The notes beneath the pieces are model-generated. The model searched no databases and had not been told where the DNA came from. It was given only the letters and a program-made list of their open reading frames with translations. A stretch of DNA of 56,873 nt from an uncultured Prevotellaceae bacterium. Lineage in GTDB: Bacteria; Bacteroidota; Bacteroidia; Bacteroidales; Bacteroidaceae. The stretch spans positions 1 to 56,873 of the forward strand of contig OMQN01000006.1 of assembly GCA_900313235.1 (NCBI GenBank), written 5' to 3'. The translations under genes were made by a program, and so were the position numbers. Shown piece after piece: positions 8,812 to 17,044 of this stretch (the first letter of the stretch is position 1; every line of letters begins with the position of its first letter).

Positions 8812-10737
8812 TTATTGTTTGTCTAATTCTTCATAAATAGAGTTGTTCGACTTGTACTCAGGCACTATCTCCTTCATCTTCTTGACAGTAGCCATATTAT
8901 CGTAGTGAGTCGATATCTCAATGAGTTCGTCGATATCTTTGGAGACCTGTTCAAACTCATAGCTGCGCACCTCGGCAATACGAATCTTCTCGTGGAACGT
9001 CGGCTTGGTACCTTCCTTGTCGTTGAGCACCTCCTCATAAAGTTTCTCACCAGGACGCAGACCCGTATACTTAATCTCCACATTCTTGGCACCACTCAAC
9101 TTAATCATGCGCTTAGCAAGGTCGGCAATGCGCACGGGTTTACCCATGTCGAAGACAAAAATCTCACCGCCATTACCTTTTGTACCAGCCTCCAGCACCA
9201 GCTTACAAGCCTCAGGAATCAGCATGAAGTAGCGAACGATGCGCTCATCGGTAACAGTTACAGGACCGCCATTCTGAATCTGCTCCTTAAAGAGTGGAAT
9301 GACAGAACCATTAGATCCCAGCACATTACCAAAGCGCGTGGTGACAAACTGTGTCTCACTGGTCTTGCCCAATGCCTGTACATAGATTTCACAGATACGC
9401 TTCGAACAACCCATGACATTCGTCGGATTCACAGCCTTATCCGTAGATACCATGACAAACTTCTTGACGCCATACTTCACACTCAAGTCGGCTATGACCT
9501 TGGTACCGTAGATGTTGTTCTGTACAGCCTCCGAGGGGTTGTCCTCCATCATTGGCACATGCTTATAGGCAGCAGCATGGAACACATAGTCGGGACGGAA
9601 CTCCTTGAAGATATTTTCCATACGGTCTTTCTTGCAGATAGAAGTTACCACCACCTCAGACTTCACCTTCGGATAGCGCTTCTGCATCATCAGCATCAGA
9701 TCGTGGTCGGGGGTTTCTGCCTGATCTATCAGCATCATAGCCTCTGGCTTGTAGGAAGCTATCTGGCGTACCATTTCGGAACCGATGCTACCAGCAGCAC
9801 CCGTAATCAGGATGCGACGGCCAGAAAGCAGTTCACCCACTGACACCATGTCGACACGAATCTCGTCGCGTGGCAACAAATCTTCCACGCTCACCTCCTT
9901 CAGGCGCAGTTCGTTGTCGTTCTGATCTTCTTGTAACTCGCCATCCATCAGGTTGACTTCCCTTGCAGACTCCGACATGAAGATCTTCACGCCAGCACCC
10001 AGCAGTTGGTCTTGCAGTGACTGGTCGTTACGGAATGCCGCCAGACGCGGCGTAGCAATCAGTACACCCTCGATATGCATACGTCTGATAATCTGCGAGA
10101 GGTCGTCAGAAGCATTAAACACATGAAGACCCATGACCCTGTTATGGATGGTATAGTTGCCTTCAGGAGCAATAAATCCCTTGACATTGAAACGTGCAGG
10201 ACTCTGAGAACGGACATTCTTGGCCAGTCCTACGCCGCCCTCCATTTCTCCGTATATCAATACGCGCAGAGCGCGAGCATCAAGGGCCGTTATCTCATAC
10301 AGTGTCTTTACCATCACCCTCAAGGCCCACATCAACAAGGTCGCTATGGCATACATCAATATGATGTGACGGAATGGCAAATGACAGAACACGTCATTGG
10401 GATAATAGAGCACCAGATAATGCATCAGATAGGCAATTACCAATGACACGATATTGGCATAGAACACTCTTGTCAGGTCGACAAACGATGAGTAGCGAAC
10501 AATACCTGAATAGGTATGGAACATACGTGCACCCACAAAACCTGGCAATGCATACATCACCAATGTTCTCAACAGCAATAGCAGATCAATTTCTCCTGCT
10601 CTGCGGAATACAAAAATCCAATAGGTTAAAACACCAGCTAGTACTAAAATAGCATAGTCCAACAGCAGAATTCCCCAATAGGGTAATGCATTTCTGCTGA
10701 AATACCAATTCAAAACTTTGTTAATAGGTTTTATCAT
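8812..10737 (-). CDS. Membrane nucleotide-sugar dehydratase/epimerase (FlaA1/WbpM/CapD family)
   Basis: A 641-residue integral membrane short-chain dehydrogenase. Residues about 18-130 contain four hydrophobic segments, 140-270 form a CoA-binding-like Rossmann domain, and about 305 onward is the catalytic domain with the NAD motif TGAAGSIGSEMVRQI. The sequence HAAAYKHVPMMEDNP is typical of the group, and the SMDK-like position reads STDKAVNPTNVMG. Family members make UDP-4-keto-6-deoxy sugars from UDP-GlcNAc for capsule, O-antigen or glycoprotein glycans. It is not adjacent to the exopolysaccharide locus at 42-54 kb but may feed it. A clear promoter lies at 10775-10806. Confidence 0.92.
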   Translation of the reverse strand: MIKPINKVLNWYFSRNALPYWGILLLDYAILVLAGVLTYWIFVFRRAGEIDLLLLLRTLVMYALPGFVGARMFHTYSGIVRYSSFVDLTRVFYANIVSLVIAYLMHYLVLYYPNDVFCHLPFRHIILMYAIATLLMWALRVMVKTLYEITALDARALRVLIYGEMEGGVGLAKNVRSQSPARFNVKGFIAPEGNYTIHNRVMGLHVFNASDDLSQIIRRMHIEGVLIATPRLAAFRNDQSLQDQLLGAGVKIFMSESAREVNLMDGELQEDQNDNELRLKEVSVEDLLPRDEIRVDMVSVGELLSGRRILITGAAGSIGSEMVRQIASYKPEAMMLIDQAETPDHDLMLMMQKRYPKVKSEVVVTSICKKDRMENIFKEFRPDYVFHAAAYKHVPMMEDNPSEAVQNNIYGTKVIADLSVKYGVKKFVMVSTDKAVNPTNVMGCSKRICEIYVQALGKTSETQFVTTRFGNVLGSNGSVIPLFKEQIQNGGPVTVTDERIVRYFMLIPEACKLVLEAGTKGNGGEIFVFDMGKPVRIADLAKRMIKLSGAKNVEIKYTGLRPGEKLYEEVLNDKEGTKPTFHEKIRIAEVRSYEFEQVSKDIDELIEISTHYDNMATVKKMKEIVPEYKSNNSIYEELDKQ

Positions 10738-10774
10738 AGTACCTTACCACTTCTCTATATTTGTATTTTGGCTG

Positions 10775-10806
10775 CAAATTTACAAAGAAATCTCCCATTA
10801 TCCAAA
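10775..10806 (-). promoter_or_regulatory. Promoter of the epimerase-DUF4301-dcp unit
   Basis: Minus strand: TTTG (plus 10803-10806), 20 nt, TAAATTTG (plus 10775-10782); about 38 nt upstream of the start codon. Confidence 0.75.
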
Positions 10807-10854
10807 TTATTATCCATTTTTTTACCAAATGTGATAAAGAAAATGTATTAAAAC

Positions 10855-11949
10855 TCACGACAACAACTCATCCATACAAATATCATGTTCCTCTGTAGGT
10901 ACCAATGCAACACGTTGGAAAGGAAAACACACTCCGATTTTATAGAGATGAGAATGGGCAGCGAGGAAACGGTCATAATAGCCACGTCCCCTACCCAACC
11001 GATGTCCTGCAGCATCGTACGCCATACCTGGTATCAAGGCGACTTCTATCTGCTCGTAGTCGACAAACGGCTCACCTACTGGTTCCATGATATGGTAGGC
11101 ACCTTCGGCAAGGTCTGCTGCTGAGTGATAGCGTCGTAACTCCATCTGCTCGTCGTCCAACACCTTGGGCAACAGGACAACACACCCACGCGCCACCAAC
11201 TGTTCAACCAGTGGTCGCAGGTCGACTTCATCAGGCAACGGCCAATAAGCTAAGACCACCCGACAGTCTGCCAGCCGTTGGCTTAGCTGTTCGGCAATGC
11301 TCTGCGACATAGATTGCAACTGGTCAGCATGCTGGCGCTTAGCCTCTCGCATTTGTTGGCGCAACAGGGGTTTCGTCATGGCACCATTACGCGCAGAGAA
11401 TTCGCAACCGCAATATTGCTGGTTATAGAAGCCATACGCTTTAAGCAACTGATTTCTGCGTTCCTGCAAGCCTCCCTTACGCCAGTTCTGGGCCCAGAAA
11501 GTAACGCCGCCAACAGCCTGCTCTGCCGCCCGTCCGGCACGCTCTATCTGTTCCAGACTCTTCCATCGGCTGGACGCCAGCGTAGTAGCAAAATAACGGA
11601 CACCCAGTGCCTTGGCCTTGCGTGCTGCAGCCATCAGACGCAGGGTGAAGCATTGCTCACAGCGCCTTCCCCTTTCGGGTTCTCCCTCCATGCCGCAGAT
11701 GCCCTGCAACCACTCCTGGTGATTGTAGTCATCGTCTATCCAGCGGATGCCTAACGACGACGCATGGCGCTTGCTCTCCTCCTTACGAATCTCATATTCC
11801 TCACGAGGCCAGATGTTGGGATTATAATAGTAGATGACAGGGCGCACACCGTTGGCCATCAACCATTCGACAATGGCTGACGAGCACGGGGCACAGCAGG
11901 CATGCAGCAACACCTCGCTGACTCCGTCAGGAACCATGATTTTATTCAT
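10855..11949 (-). CDS. queH: Fusion of epoxyqueuosine reductase QueH and 5-formyltetrahydrofolate cyclo-ligase
   Basis: Two enzymes in one 364-residue frame. Residues 1-188 are QueH (DUF208): HACCAPC at 16-22, YYYNPNI near 41, RRCEQCF near 96 and QYCGCEFS near 178 supply the cluster cysteines. QueH reduces epoxyqueuosine to queuosine in tRNA. Residues 191-364 are a 5-formyl-THF cyclo-ligase (MTHFS) with the substrate motif PGMAYDAAGHRLGRGRGYYD near 307-326; this enzyme converts 5-formyl-THF to methenyl-THF with ATP. A methionine at 191 marks where a separate MTHFS would start, so internal initiation is possible, but there is no stop between the parts. The start at 11949 overlaps the upstream stop as ATGA. 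Last gene of the aromatic amino-acid operon. Confidence 0.92.
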   Translation of the reverse strand: MNKIMVPDGVSEVLLHACCAPCSSAIVEWLMANGVRPVIYYYNPNIWPREEYEIRKEESKRHASSLGIRWIDDDYNHQEWLQGICGMEGEPERGRRCEQCFTLRLMAAARKAKALGVRYFATTLASSRWKSLEQIERAGRAAEQAVGGVTFWAQNWRKGGLQERRNQLLKAYGFYNQQYCGCEFSARNGAMTKPLLRQQMREAKRQHADQLQSMSQSIAEQLSQRLADCRVVLAYWPLPDEVDLRPLVEQLVARGCVVLLPKVLDDEQMELRRYHSAADLAEGAYHIMEPVGEPFVDYEQIEVALIPGMAYDAAGHRLGRGRGYYDRFLAAHSHLYKIGVCFPFQRVALVPTEEHDICMDELLS

Positions 11950-12746
11950 AGGCCTCTGGCTTTCCAAATGCGTTCTTTGGCATTGTTGATCTCCTGAAAT
12001 TTCTTCTCAGCGGCTTTGCGCACATCCTCGCCCAAGGCTGCCACCTTGTCTGGGTGATGGTTCAGCGCCAGATTGCGATAAGCACGCTTCACCTCTGCAT
12101 CGGTAGCATTGGGGGAAACACCCAACACCTGATAGGCTGATTCCAAATCGTCTTTACCCATGCCCAGCATCGAGTCAACATCGTCAGCAGACATCTGCAT
12201 CCACTGGGCACACTCCTTCATGGTCTTCACCTCTACATCGTCAACACGCCCGTCGGCCTGCGAAATCATGACGAGGAAGTTGAGCAGCTGCAGGCGTTGT
12301 GAATAGTCCATATTCATGGCTATCTGACGACAACAGTCGGCAACGGTATTTTTAAACTGCTGTTCTCCTACCCGCTTCTGCTCGTCGAAGAGCCTGCGCA
12401 GTATTTCGTCACCCTGCTGACTGGCTACTTCGCCAAAGTTCTGGCGCAGCATGTTACGCACCACTTCCATCTCGGAATGCATCACCTTGCCATCGGCCTT
12501 GATGACGTAGGAAGACAGCACCAGCATCGAGAATAAGAAGCTGTTGCGCTGTCCTTGAGCCGTCCGACTCTGATAGGCCGCCTGCTGGTAGCCGCTATAG
12601 CCGTCAAAGGTTCCTTGCGTCTCATAGGTGTTCACTCCGTCGAGCATACTGTCAAGGACGCCCCCCAGCACAATACCTGCCAAGGCTCCTAAGGGACCTC
12701 CGCTCATGAATCCGACGATTCCTCCAATCCACTTTCCTATTGCCAT
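11946..12746 (-). CDS. TerB/DjlA-like J-domain co-chaperone
   Basis: A 266-residue protein. The N-terminus has a glycine-rich hydrophobic segment (IGGIVGFMSGGPLGALAGIV) that may associate with the membrane. Residues about 70-180 resemble the TerB-like domain of DjlA, and the C-terminal 65 residues form a J domain with the DnaK-stimulating HPD triplet in NHHPDKV. The layout matches DjlA-type co-chaperones. It lies 4 nt downstream of tyrA and overlaps the QueH fusion by 4 nt, so it is translated from the aromatic operon; no functional link to aromatic synthesis is evident. Confidence 0.88.
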   Translation of the reverse strand: MAIGKWIGGIVGFMSGGPLGALAGIVLGGVLDSMLDGVNTYETQGTFDGYSGYQQAAYQSRTAQGQRNSFLFSMLVLSSYVIKADGKVMHSEMEVVRNMLRQNFGEVASQQGDEILRRLFDEQKRVGEQQFKNTVADCCRQIAMNMDYSQRLQLLNFLVMISQADGRVDDVEVKTMKECAQWMQMSADDVDSMLGMGKDDLESAYQVLGVSPNATDAEVKRAYRNLALNHHPDKVAALGEDVRKAAEKKFQEINNAKERIWKARGL

Positions 12747-12750
12747 AAAG

Positions 12751-13545
12751 CTATTGTTTGATTTCTATGTCGCGTTTCACGTTATTACGAATCTTCGTCA
12801 GATAGCACTTCATTCCCTCGGCATCACGATGGTCTATAATCTCCAACAGTTCCTTCAGTTCCGTACGGATCTGTGCCACCTGGTCATGGGTATAGGGGTT
12901 GAAGAGTATTTCCTGCAACAGGTAGTCATCTTCGTTGAGCACGCCCTTGGCAATGCGCATGTGACGCTTGAAGGTGGTGCCTGGAGCGTCCTGATGCTTC
13001 ATGACGGCAGCAAAGACGAAGGTCGATACGAAAGGAATAGACAGCGAGTAAGCCACCGTCTTGTCGTGTTCCTCGAAGGAGTATTCGTAGATGTTGAGTC
13101 CCAGCTTCTGGTAAAGGTCTTTAAAGAAGATGCGTCCCATGTAGTCGCCCTCGCTGATGATGATGGCATTCTCCTCAGAGAGTTGCTGCAGATTGGCAAA
13201 GGTCGGTCCGAACATGGGGTGCGTAGAGACGTAGCGCATGCCCGTCGACTCGTAGAACTCTTTCATGTCTGTCTTTACGGAAGCGATATCGCTGATGATA
13301 CACTCCTTGGGCAGATAGGGAATAATCTCTTTGAAGACAGGAATGGTGTACTTCAACGTAACCGCATTGATGAGCAACTCGGGCTTGAAGGCCTTGACTT
13401 CTTCGTAACTCGTAAAGCGCTGACAGTTGTAGGTGAAACGCATGCGCTTGGCATCACGTTCAAAGACGGCAACCTCGTGGTCGAAACTCAGCAGGTCGAT
13501 GAAGAAGCTTCCCATCTTGCCTGCTCCCATAACTAATATTTTCAT
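12751..13545 (-). CDS. tyrA: Prephenate dehydrogenase
   Basis: NAD(P)-dependent oxidative decarboxylation of prephenate to 4-hydroxyphenylpyruvate, the tyrosine branch. 264 residues: Rossmann motif VMGAGKMGSFF at 5-15, and STHPMFGPT near 119 carrying the conserved His of the active site. There is no fused chorismate mutase or ACT domain; the mutase is attached to the DAHP synthase upstream. It lies 60 nt after that gene, with the gap made of period-7 repeats. Confidence 0.93.
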   Translation of the reverse strand: MKILVMGAGKMGSFFIDLLSFDHEVAVFERDAKRMRFTYNCQRFTSYEEVKAFKPELLINAVTLKYTIPVFKEIIPYLPKECIISDIASVKTDMKEFYESTGMRYVSTHPMFGPTFANLQQLSEENAIIISEGDYMGRIFFKDLYQKLGLNIYEYSFEEHDKTVAYSLSIPFVSTFVFAAVMKHQDAPGTTFKRHMRIAKGVLNEDDYLLQEILFNPYTHDQVAQIRTELKELLEIIDHRDAEGMKCYLTKIRNNVKRDIEIKQ

Positions 13546-13548
13546 GCT

Positions 13549-13604
13549 TTTAGCTGTTAGCTATTGCAATTGGCTAAAAGCTAAACGCTAATAGCCAAAA
13601 GCCT
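13549..13604. repeat. Period-7 gap repeats (GCTAAAA type)
   Basis: The gap between the DAHP synthase and tyrA genes reads as degenerate 7-nt units on the plus strand, such as GCTGTTA, GCTATTG, CTAAAAG, CTAAACG, CTAATAG and CCAAAAG. The right half is partly complementary to the left half. Confidence 0.6.
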
Positions 13605-13605
13605 T

Positions 13606-14670
13606 TTATTTGTTGATAATCTCGATTTGCTGACGGACACTTTCTTCGTGAATACTCTCAAACACATGGGCAATGAAGTCTGGCGACATGCCGCAGAGCG
13701 AGCCCTGAGCGCCGCGCTTAGACAGTATCTCATTATAGCGAGAGGCCTGCAGCACGGTCATATTGTGTTCCTTCTTATACTGTCCAATCTCACGGCAGAC
13801 ACGCATGCGCTTGGTCAGGATATCCATAATCTGATTGTCCAACTCGTCAATCTGCTTACGCAACTGCTGAATACCCTCTGTTGTCGTGTTCTCGTCGCGG
13901 ATAACCAGCAGCGAGAGGATGTAGTCGAGCACGTCGGGGGTTACCTGCTGCTTGGCGTCACTCCAAGCCTTGTCGGGATCGCAATGGCTCTCAATGATCA
14001 GTCCGTCAAAGCCAAGGTCCATAGCCTGCTGACACAGCGGAGCAACCAATTCGCGACGGCCTCCGATATGTGACGGGTCGCTGATGATGGGCAGATCGGG
14101 AATACGGCGATGCAGCTCGATGGGAATCTGCCACATGGGAGTGTTGCGGTATATCTTGTTGTCGTATGACGAGAAACCGCGATGGATGGCTCCCAGACGC
14201 TTCACGCCTGCACCATTGATGCGCTCCAAAGCACCAATCCAGAGTTCCAGGTCGGGGTTGACGGGGTTTTTGACGAAAACAGGCACATCGACTCCTTTCA
14301 ACGAGTCTGCCAAGGCCTGCATGGCAAAGGGGTTAGCAGAAGTACGTGCGCCCACCCACAGGATGTCGATGTCATACTTCAGCGCCAGTTCCACATGCTC
14401 TGGTGTTGCTACCTCGGTAGCCACGAGCATCTTCGTCTCCTCCTTCACCTGCTTCATCCATTTCAGGGCAGGCTCACCATGTCCCTCAAAGCCACCTGGC
14501 TTGGTACGAGGCTTCCACACGCCAGCACGGAAGTTATGGCAACCTTTCATTGCCAGCTGTTTGGCAGTAGTCATCACTTGTTCCTCTGTCTCAGCAGAGC
14601 ATGGGCCTGCTATCACGAAGGGACGTTCATTGTCACTCGGCAAATTCAATGGTGCTAATTCTAAACTCAT
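13606..14670 (-). CDS. Bifunctional DAHP synthase-chorismate mutase
   Basis: Residues about 1-262 are a DAHP synthase of the KDO8P-synthase-like (type I-beta) class: VIAGPCSAET near 19, RAGVWKPRTKPGGFEG near 50, and DPSHIGGRR near 196. Residues about 268-354 are an AroQ-type chorismate mutase, beginning IQQLRKQIDELDNQIMDILT. The enzyme thus catalyses the first step of the shikimate pathway and also chorismate to prephenate. The fused mutase domain can act as a sensor of prephenate or chorismate in such proteins. It lies 1 nt after the aminotransferase gene and between pheA and tyrA in the operon, giving a complete terminal Phe/Tyr branch. Confidence 0.94.
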   Translation of the reverse strand: MSLELAPLNLPSDNERPFVIAGPCSAETEEQVMTTAKQLAMKGCHNFRAGVWKPRTKPGGFEGHGEPALKWMKQVKEETKMLVATEVATPEHVELALKYDIDILWVGARTSANPFAMQALADSLKGVDVPVFVKNPVNPDLELWIGALERINGAGVKRLGAIHRGFSSYDNKIYRNTPMWQIPIELHRRIPDLPIISDPSHIGGRRELVAPLCQQAMDLGFDGLIIESHCDPDKAWSDAKQQVTPDVLDYILSLLVIRDENTTTEGIQQLRKQIDELDNQIMDILTKRMRVCREIGQYKKEHNMTVLQASRYNEILSKRGAQGSLCGMSPDFIAHVFESIHEESVRQQIEIINK

Positions 14671-14671
14671 A

Positions 14672-15832
14672 TTATATTGCGTTTTTTATTCTTTCTAATG
14701 CTTCCTTGATTTTCTCTTCCTTGGCGCACAGCGAGATGCGGATATAGCGCTCACCATTTGTACCAAAGATGAAGCCTGGCGTGATAAACACACGAGCCTC
14801 GTGGAGCACACGCTCTGTCAGGTCTTCTACGTTCTGGACGTCAGCAGGAATCTTACCCCACAGGAACATACCTACCTGCTGTTTGTCGTAAGTGCAGCCC
14901 AGCACATCCATGATCTTCTCAGCCCACTCGCGGCGACGGGCATACGTCTCAATGTTGTATTCGCGATGCCAAGCCTCGTCGTTCTTGTAAGCCTCTGCGG
15001 CAGCCAGCTGAATACCACGGAAGGTACCGCTCTCAATGTTCGACTGCACCTTCAGAATCCACTGGACAAACTGCGCATTCGATGCACAGAGCCCGACACG
15101 CCAGCCAGGCATGTTGTGACTCTTCGACATGGAGTTGAACTCGATGCAGCAGTCCTTGGCACCAGGAACCTGCAGAATGCTCAGATGCTTATCGCTGAGG
15201 ATGAAGCTATAGGGATTGTCGTTGACGACGACGATGTCGTGCTCCTTGGCGAAGCGCACCAGACGCTCGTAGGTCTCCATGCGGGCCCGTCCGCCAGTAG
15301 GCATATTGGGGTAGTTGGTCCACATCAGCTTCACCTTCGACAGGTCCATCTTTTCCAACTCGTCGAAGTCGGGCTGCCAGCCGTTGTCCTCGCGCAGGTC
15401 GTAGTTGACAATCTTGGCACCCAGAATCTTACTTAAGGAGGTATAGGTGGGATAGCCCGGATTGGGCACCAGCACCTCGTCGCCAGGGTTGACGAAGGCC
15501 AGCGTGACGTGCAGAATACCCTCCTTAGAACCTATCAAGGGCAGCACCTCGCTCTTGGCATCAAGGTCTACGCCATACCAACGCTGATAAAACCGAGCCA
15601 TGGCCTCGCGCAACTCGGGTGTACCCTGTGTGGGCTGATAGCCGTGGGCGTTAGGCTGCTGGGCCACCTCGCACAATTTGTCGATAGTCTGTTGGGAGGG
15701 CGGCATGTCTGGACTGCCAATGGCCAAGGAGATGATGTCTTTGCCTTCGGCATTCAACTGTGCTACCTCTTTCAGCTTGCGGCTGAAGTAGTACTCTTGT
15801 ACTAAGCTGAGTCTTTCTGCTGGGTGTATCAT
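14672..15832 (-). CDS. PLP-dependent aminotransferase, probably aromatic/aspartate type
   Basis: Class I/II fold-type I aminotransferase of 386 residues. The PLP lysine lies in FNSMSKSHNMPGWRVG near residue 235, with VVNDNPYSF near 200 and a C-terminal RISLCA arginine for the substrate carboxylate. Its position between pheA and the DAHP synthase gene suggests it transaminates phenylpyruvate and hydroxyphenylpyruvate to Phe and Tyr, but related enzymes act on LL-diaminopimelate or aspartate, so the substrate is inferred from context. Start MIHPAERLSLVQEYYF fits the family. Confidence 0.88.
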   Translation of the reverse strand: MIHPAERLSLVQEYYFSRKLKEVAQLNAEGKDIISLAIGSPDMPPSQQTIDKLCEVAQQPNAHGYQPTQGTPELREAMARFYQRWYGVDLDAKSEVLPLIGSKEGILHVTLAFVNPGDEVLVPNPGYPTYTSLSKILGAKIVNYDLREDNGWQPDFDELEKMDLSKVKLMWTNYPNMPTGGRARMETYERLVRFAKEHDIVVVNDNPYSFILSDKHLSILQVPGAKDCCIEFNSMSKSHNMPGWRVGLCASNAQFVQWILKVQSNIESGTFRGIQLAAAEAYKNDEAWHREYNIETYARRREWAEKIMDVLGCTYDKQQVGMFLWGKIPADVQNVEDLTERVLHEARVFITPGFIFGTNGERYIRISLCAKEEKIKEALERIKNAI

Positions 15833-15840
15833 ATTATAAT

Positions 15841-15868
15841 TCTTAACTCTTAATTTTTAACTCTTAAT
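15841..15868. repeat. Four 7-nt tandem units (TCTTAAC/TCTTAAT)
   Basis: Plus-strand units TCTTAAC, TCTTAAT, TTTTAAC, TCTTAAT fill the gap between the aminotransferase start and the pheA stop. Confidence 0.75.
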
Positions 15869-16706
15869 TCGTCTGTCTTCCGTCCTTATATTCTCCTAAT
15901 ATCTTGAAGTCCTTGGTCAGCGGAATGATGGCATCAATCGACTGGCGATAGCGTGTCAGGTCGTTGTACATCACATCGATATAGAACAGGTATTCCCACT
16001 CACGACCGATGATGGGCAGCGACTGAATCTTCGTTAGGTTCATCTTGTAGAACGACAGAATAGCCAGGACGTGCGCCAGCGAACCCTCTTCGTGAGGCAG
16101 CGAGAACACCATGCTAGCTTTGTTGGCTTCTGTCAACGGGCGCAACAGATCGGCCTTGTTGGGGTTCGACACCACAAGGAAACGGGTGAAGTTGTGCTTG
16201 TTGTCCTCGATGTGGTTCTCCAGCACCTTCAGTCCATAGAGTTTGGCGGCCTCGGCGTGACAGATGGCAGCCCAGCCTCTCCTACCCTGTTCGGCAATCA
16301 TCTTGGCGGCACCTGCCGTATCCTCAGCCTCCACATTTTTAAGCTGTGGGTGCTGCGACAGGAACTGCCGGCACTGCATCAGCGCTACGGGGTGTGAGTG
16401 GACCTCCTGAATGCTGTCCCAGTCGTCGTCAGGCAGACAGCAGATGCAGTGCGAAATGTGCAATTTATGCTCACCGACAATCGTCGTACCACTGTCGCGT
16501 AACAGTTCGTAGTTGTGCAACAGCGAACCTGCTATGGTATTCTCGATGGCCAGCATACCAATGGCCGTAGGATCTTGCTTCATCTGCTGAAATACCTCCT
16601 CAAAGGTGGAGCAACAGATCAGTTGTATCTGCTCATCCTCGAAATAGAGGTGGGCGGCAATGTCGTGAAACGACCCTATCAGTCCTTGTATGGCTATTCT
16701 CTTCAT
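15864..16706 (-). CDS. pheA: Prephenate dehydratase
   Basis: Converts prephenate to phenylpyruvate. 280 residues: the dehydratase domain carries the catalytic triplet TRF in HNFTRFLVVS near 173, and an ACT regulatory domain starts near residue 193 (SMVFSLPHEEGSLAHVLAIL). The ACT motif that reads ESRP in the E. coli enzyme is QSLP here, so the Phe-binding site differs; whether feedback is lost cannot be told. No fused chorismate mutase. First structural gene of the aromatic operon, 24 nt downstream of the attenuator terminator. Confidence 0.94.
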   Translation of the reverse strand: MKRIAIQGLIGSFHDIAAHLYFEDEQIQLICCSTFEEVFQQMKQDPTAIGMLAIENTIAGSLLHNYELLRDSGTTIVGEHKLHISHCICCLPDDDWDSIQEVHSHPVALMQCRQFLSQHPQLKNVEAEDTAGAAKMIAEQGRRGWAAICHAEAAKLYGLKVLENHIEDNKHNFTRFLVVSNPNKADLLRPLTEANKASMVFSLPHEEGSLAHVLAILSFYKMNLTKIQSLPIIGREWEYLFYIDVMYNDLTRYRQSIDAIIPLTKDFKILGEYKDGRQTN

Positions 16707-16729
16707 TTCTGTACCTTATTATATTATTT

Positions 16730-16766
16730 AAAAGAAATCCCGCTTTCACTTGTCTGTGAAGCGGGA
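16730..16766 (-). terminator. Attenuator terminator of the aromatic operon, with competing antiterminator arm
   Basis: On the minus strand UCCCGCUUCAC (plus 16756-16766) pairs with GUGAAAGCGGGA (16738-16749; one bulge, 6-nt loop), followed by UUUCUUUU. The segment CCGCUUCAC (16756-16764) can instead pair over nine positions (one G-U) with GUGGAGCGG at 16812-16820 inside the leader peptide frame, forming the antiterminator. Confidence 0.88.
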
Positions 16767-16797
16767 CTGTATCTTTTTTTATTTTCTGATTGTTTTC

Positions 16798-16875
16798 TTA
16801 CATACGGCCTTCCGCTCCACAGGTTGCTGTAAAGTAAAAATAAAAGCCGTAAAAGTAAGCGTTCAACATGTTCAT
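16798..16875 (-). CDS. Phe/Tyr leader peptide of the aromatic operon attenuator
   Basis: A 25-codon frame, ATG at 16875 to TAA at 16798. Residues 6-16 read AYFYGFYFYFT, with four Phe and four Tyr, followed by ATCGAEGRM. An in-frame ATG at codon 3 is an alternative start. The bases encoding the C-terminal Cys-Gly-Ala (plus 16812-16820) form the antiterminator arm against the terminator downstream. Scarcity of charged tRNA-Phe or tRNA-Tyr would stall the ribosome on the YFYGFYFYF stretch and permit read-through into pheA, the aminotransferase, DAHP synthase-mutase and tyrA, exactly the enzymes for both amino acids. Confidence 0.9.
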   Translation of the reverse strand: MNMLNAYFYGFYFYFTATCGAEGRM

Positions 16876-16902
16876 TGTCTCTGTATTTTTGTTTATCGAC
16901 TG

Positions 16903-16934
16903 CAAAAGTATAACTTTTTCAGCAATTCACCAAA
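16903..16934 (-). promoter_or_regulatory. Promoter of the Phe/Tyr leader transcript
   Basis: Minus strand: TTTG (plus 16931-16934), 20 nt, TACTTTTG (plus 16903-16910). Same spacing as the leu leader promoter. Confidence 0.8.
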
Positions 16935-17044
16935 CATTTTGACAGAAAAATTAGCATTATGCTTTCATTTTCAACAATCAGCCATCTTTTTACCACGCCT
17001 TAACGGGGTTTGGAGACTTTTTGGGGTTTATCACCTGTTTGATG

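Noticed and set aside
10855-11949. QueH-MTHFS fusion as a sequencing frameshift
   Set aside because: The frame is continuous with both domains complete and codon usage smooth over the junction; still worth confirming in reads.
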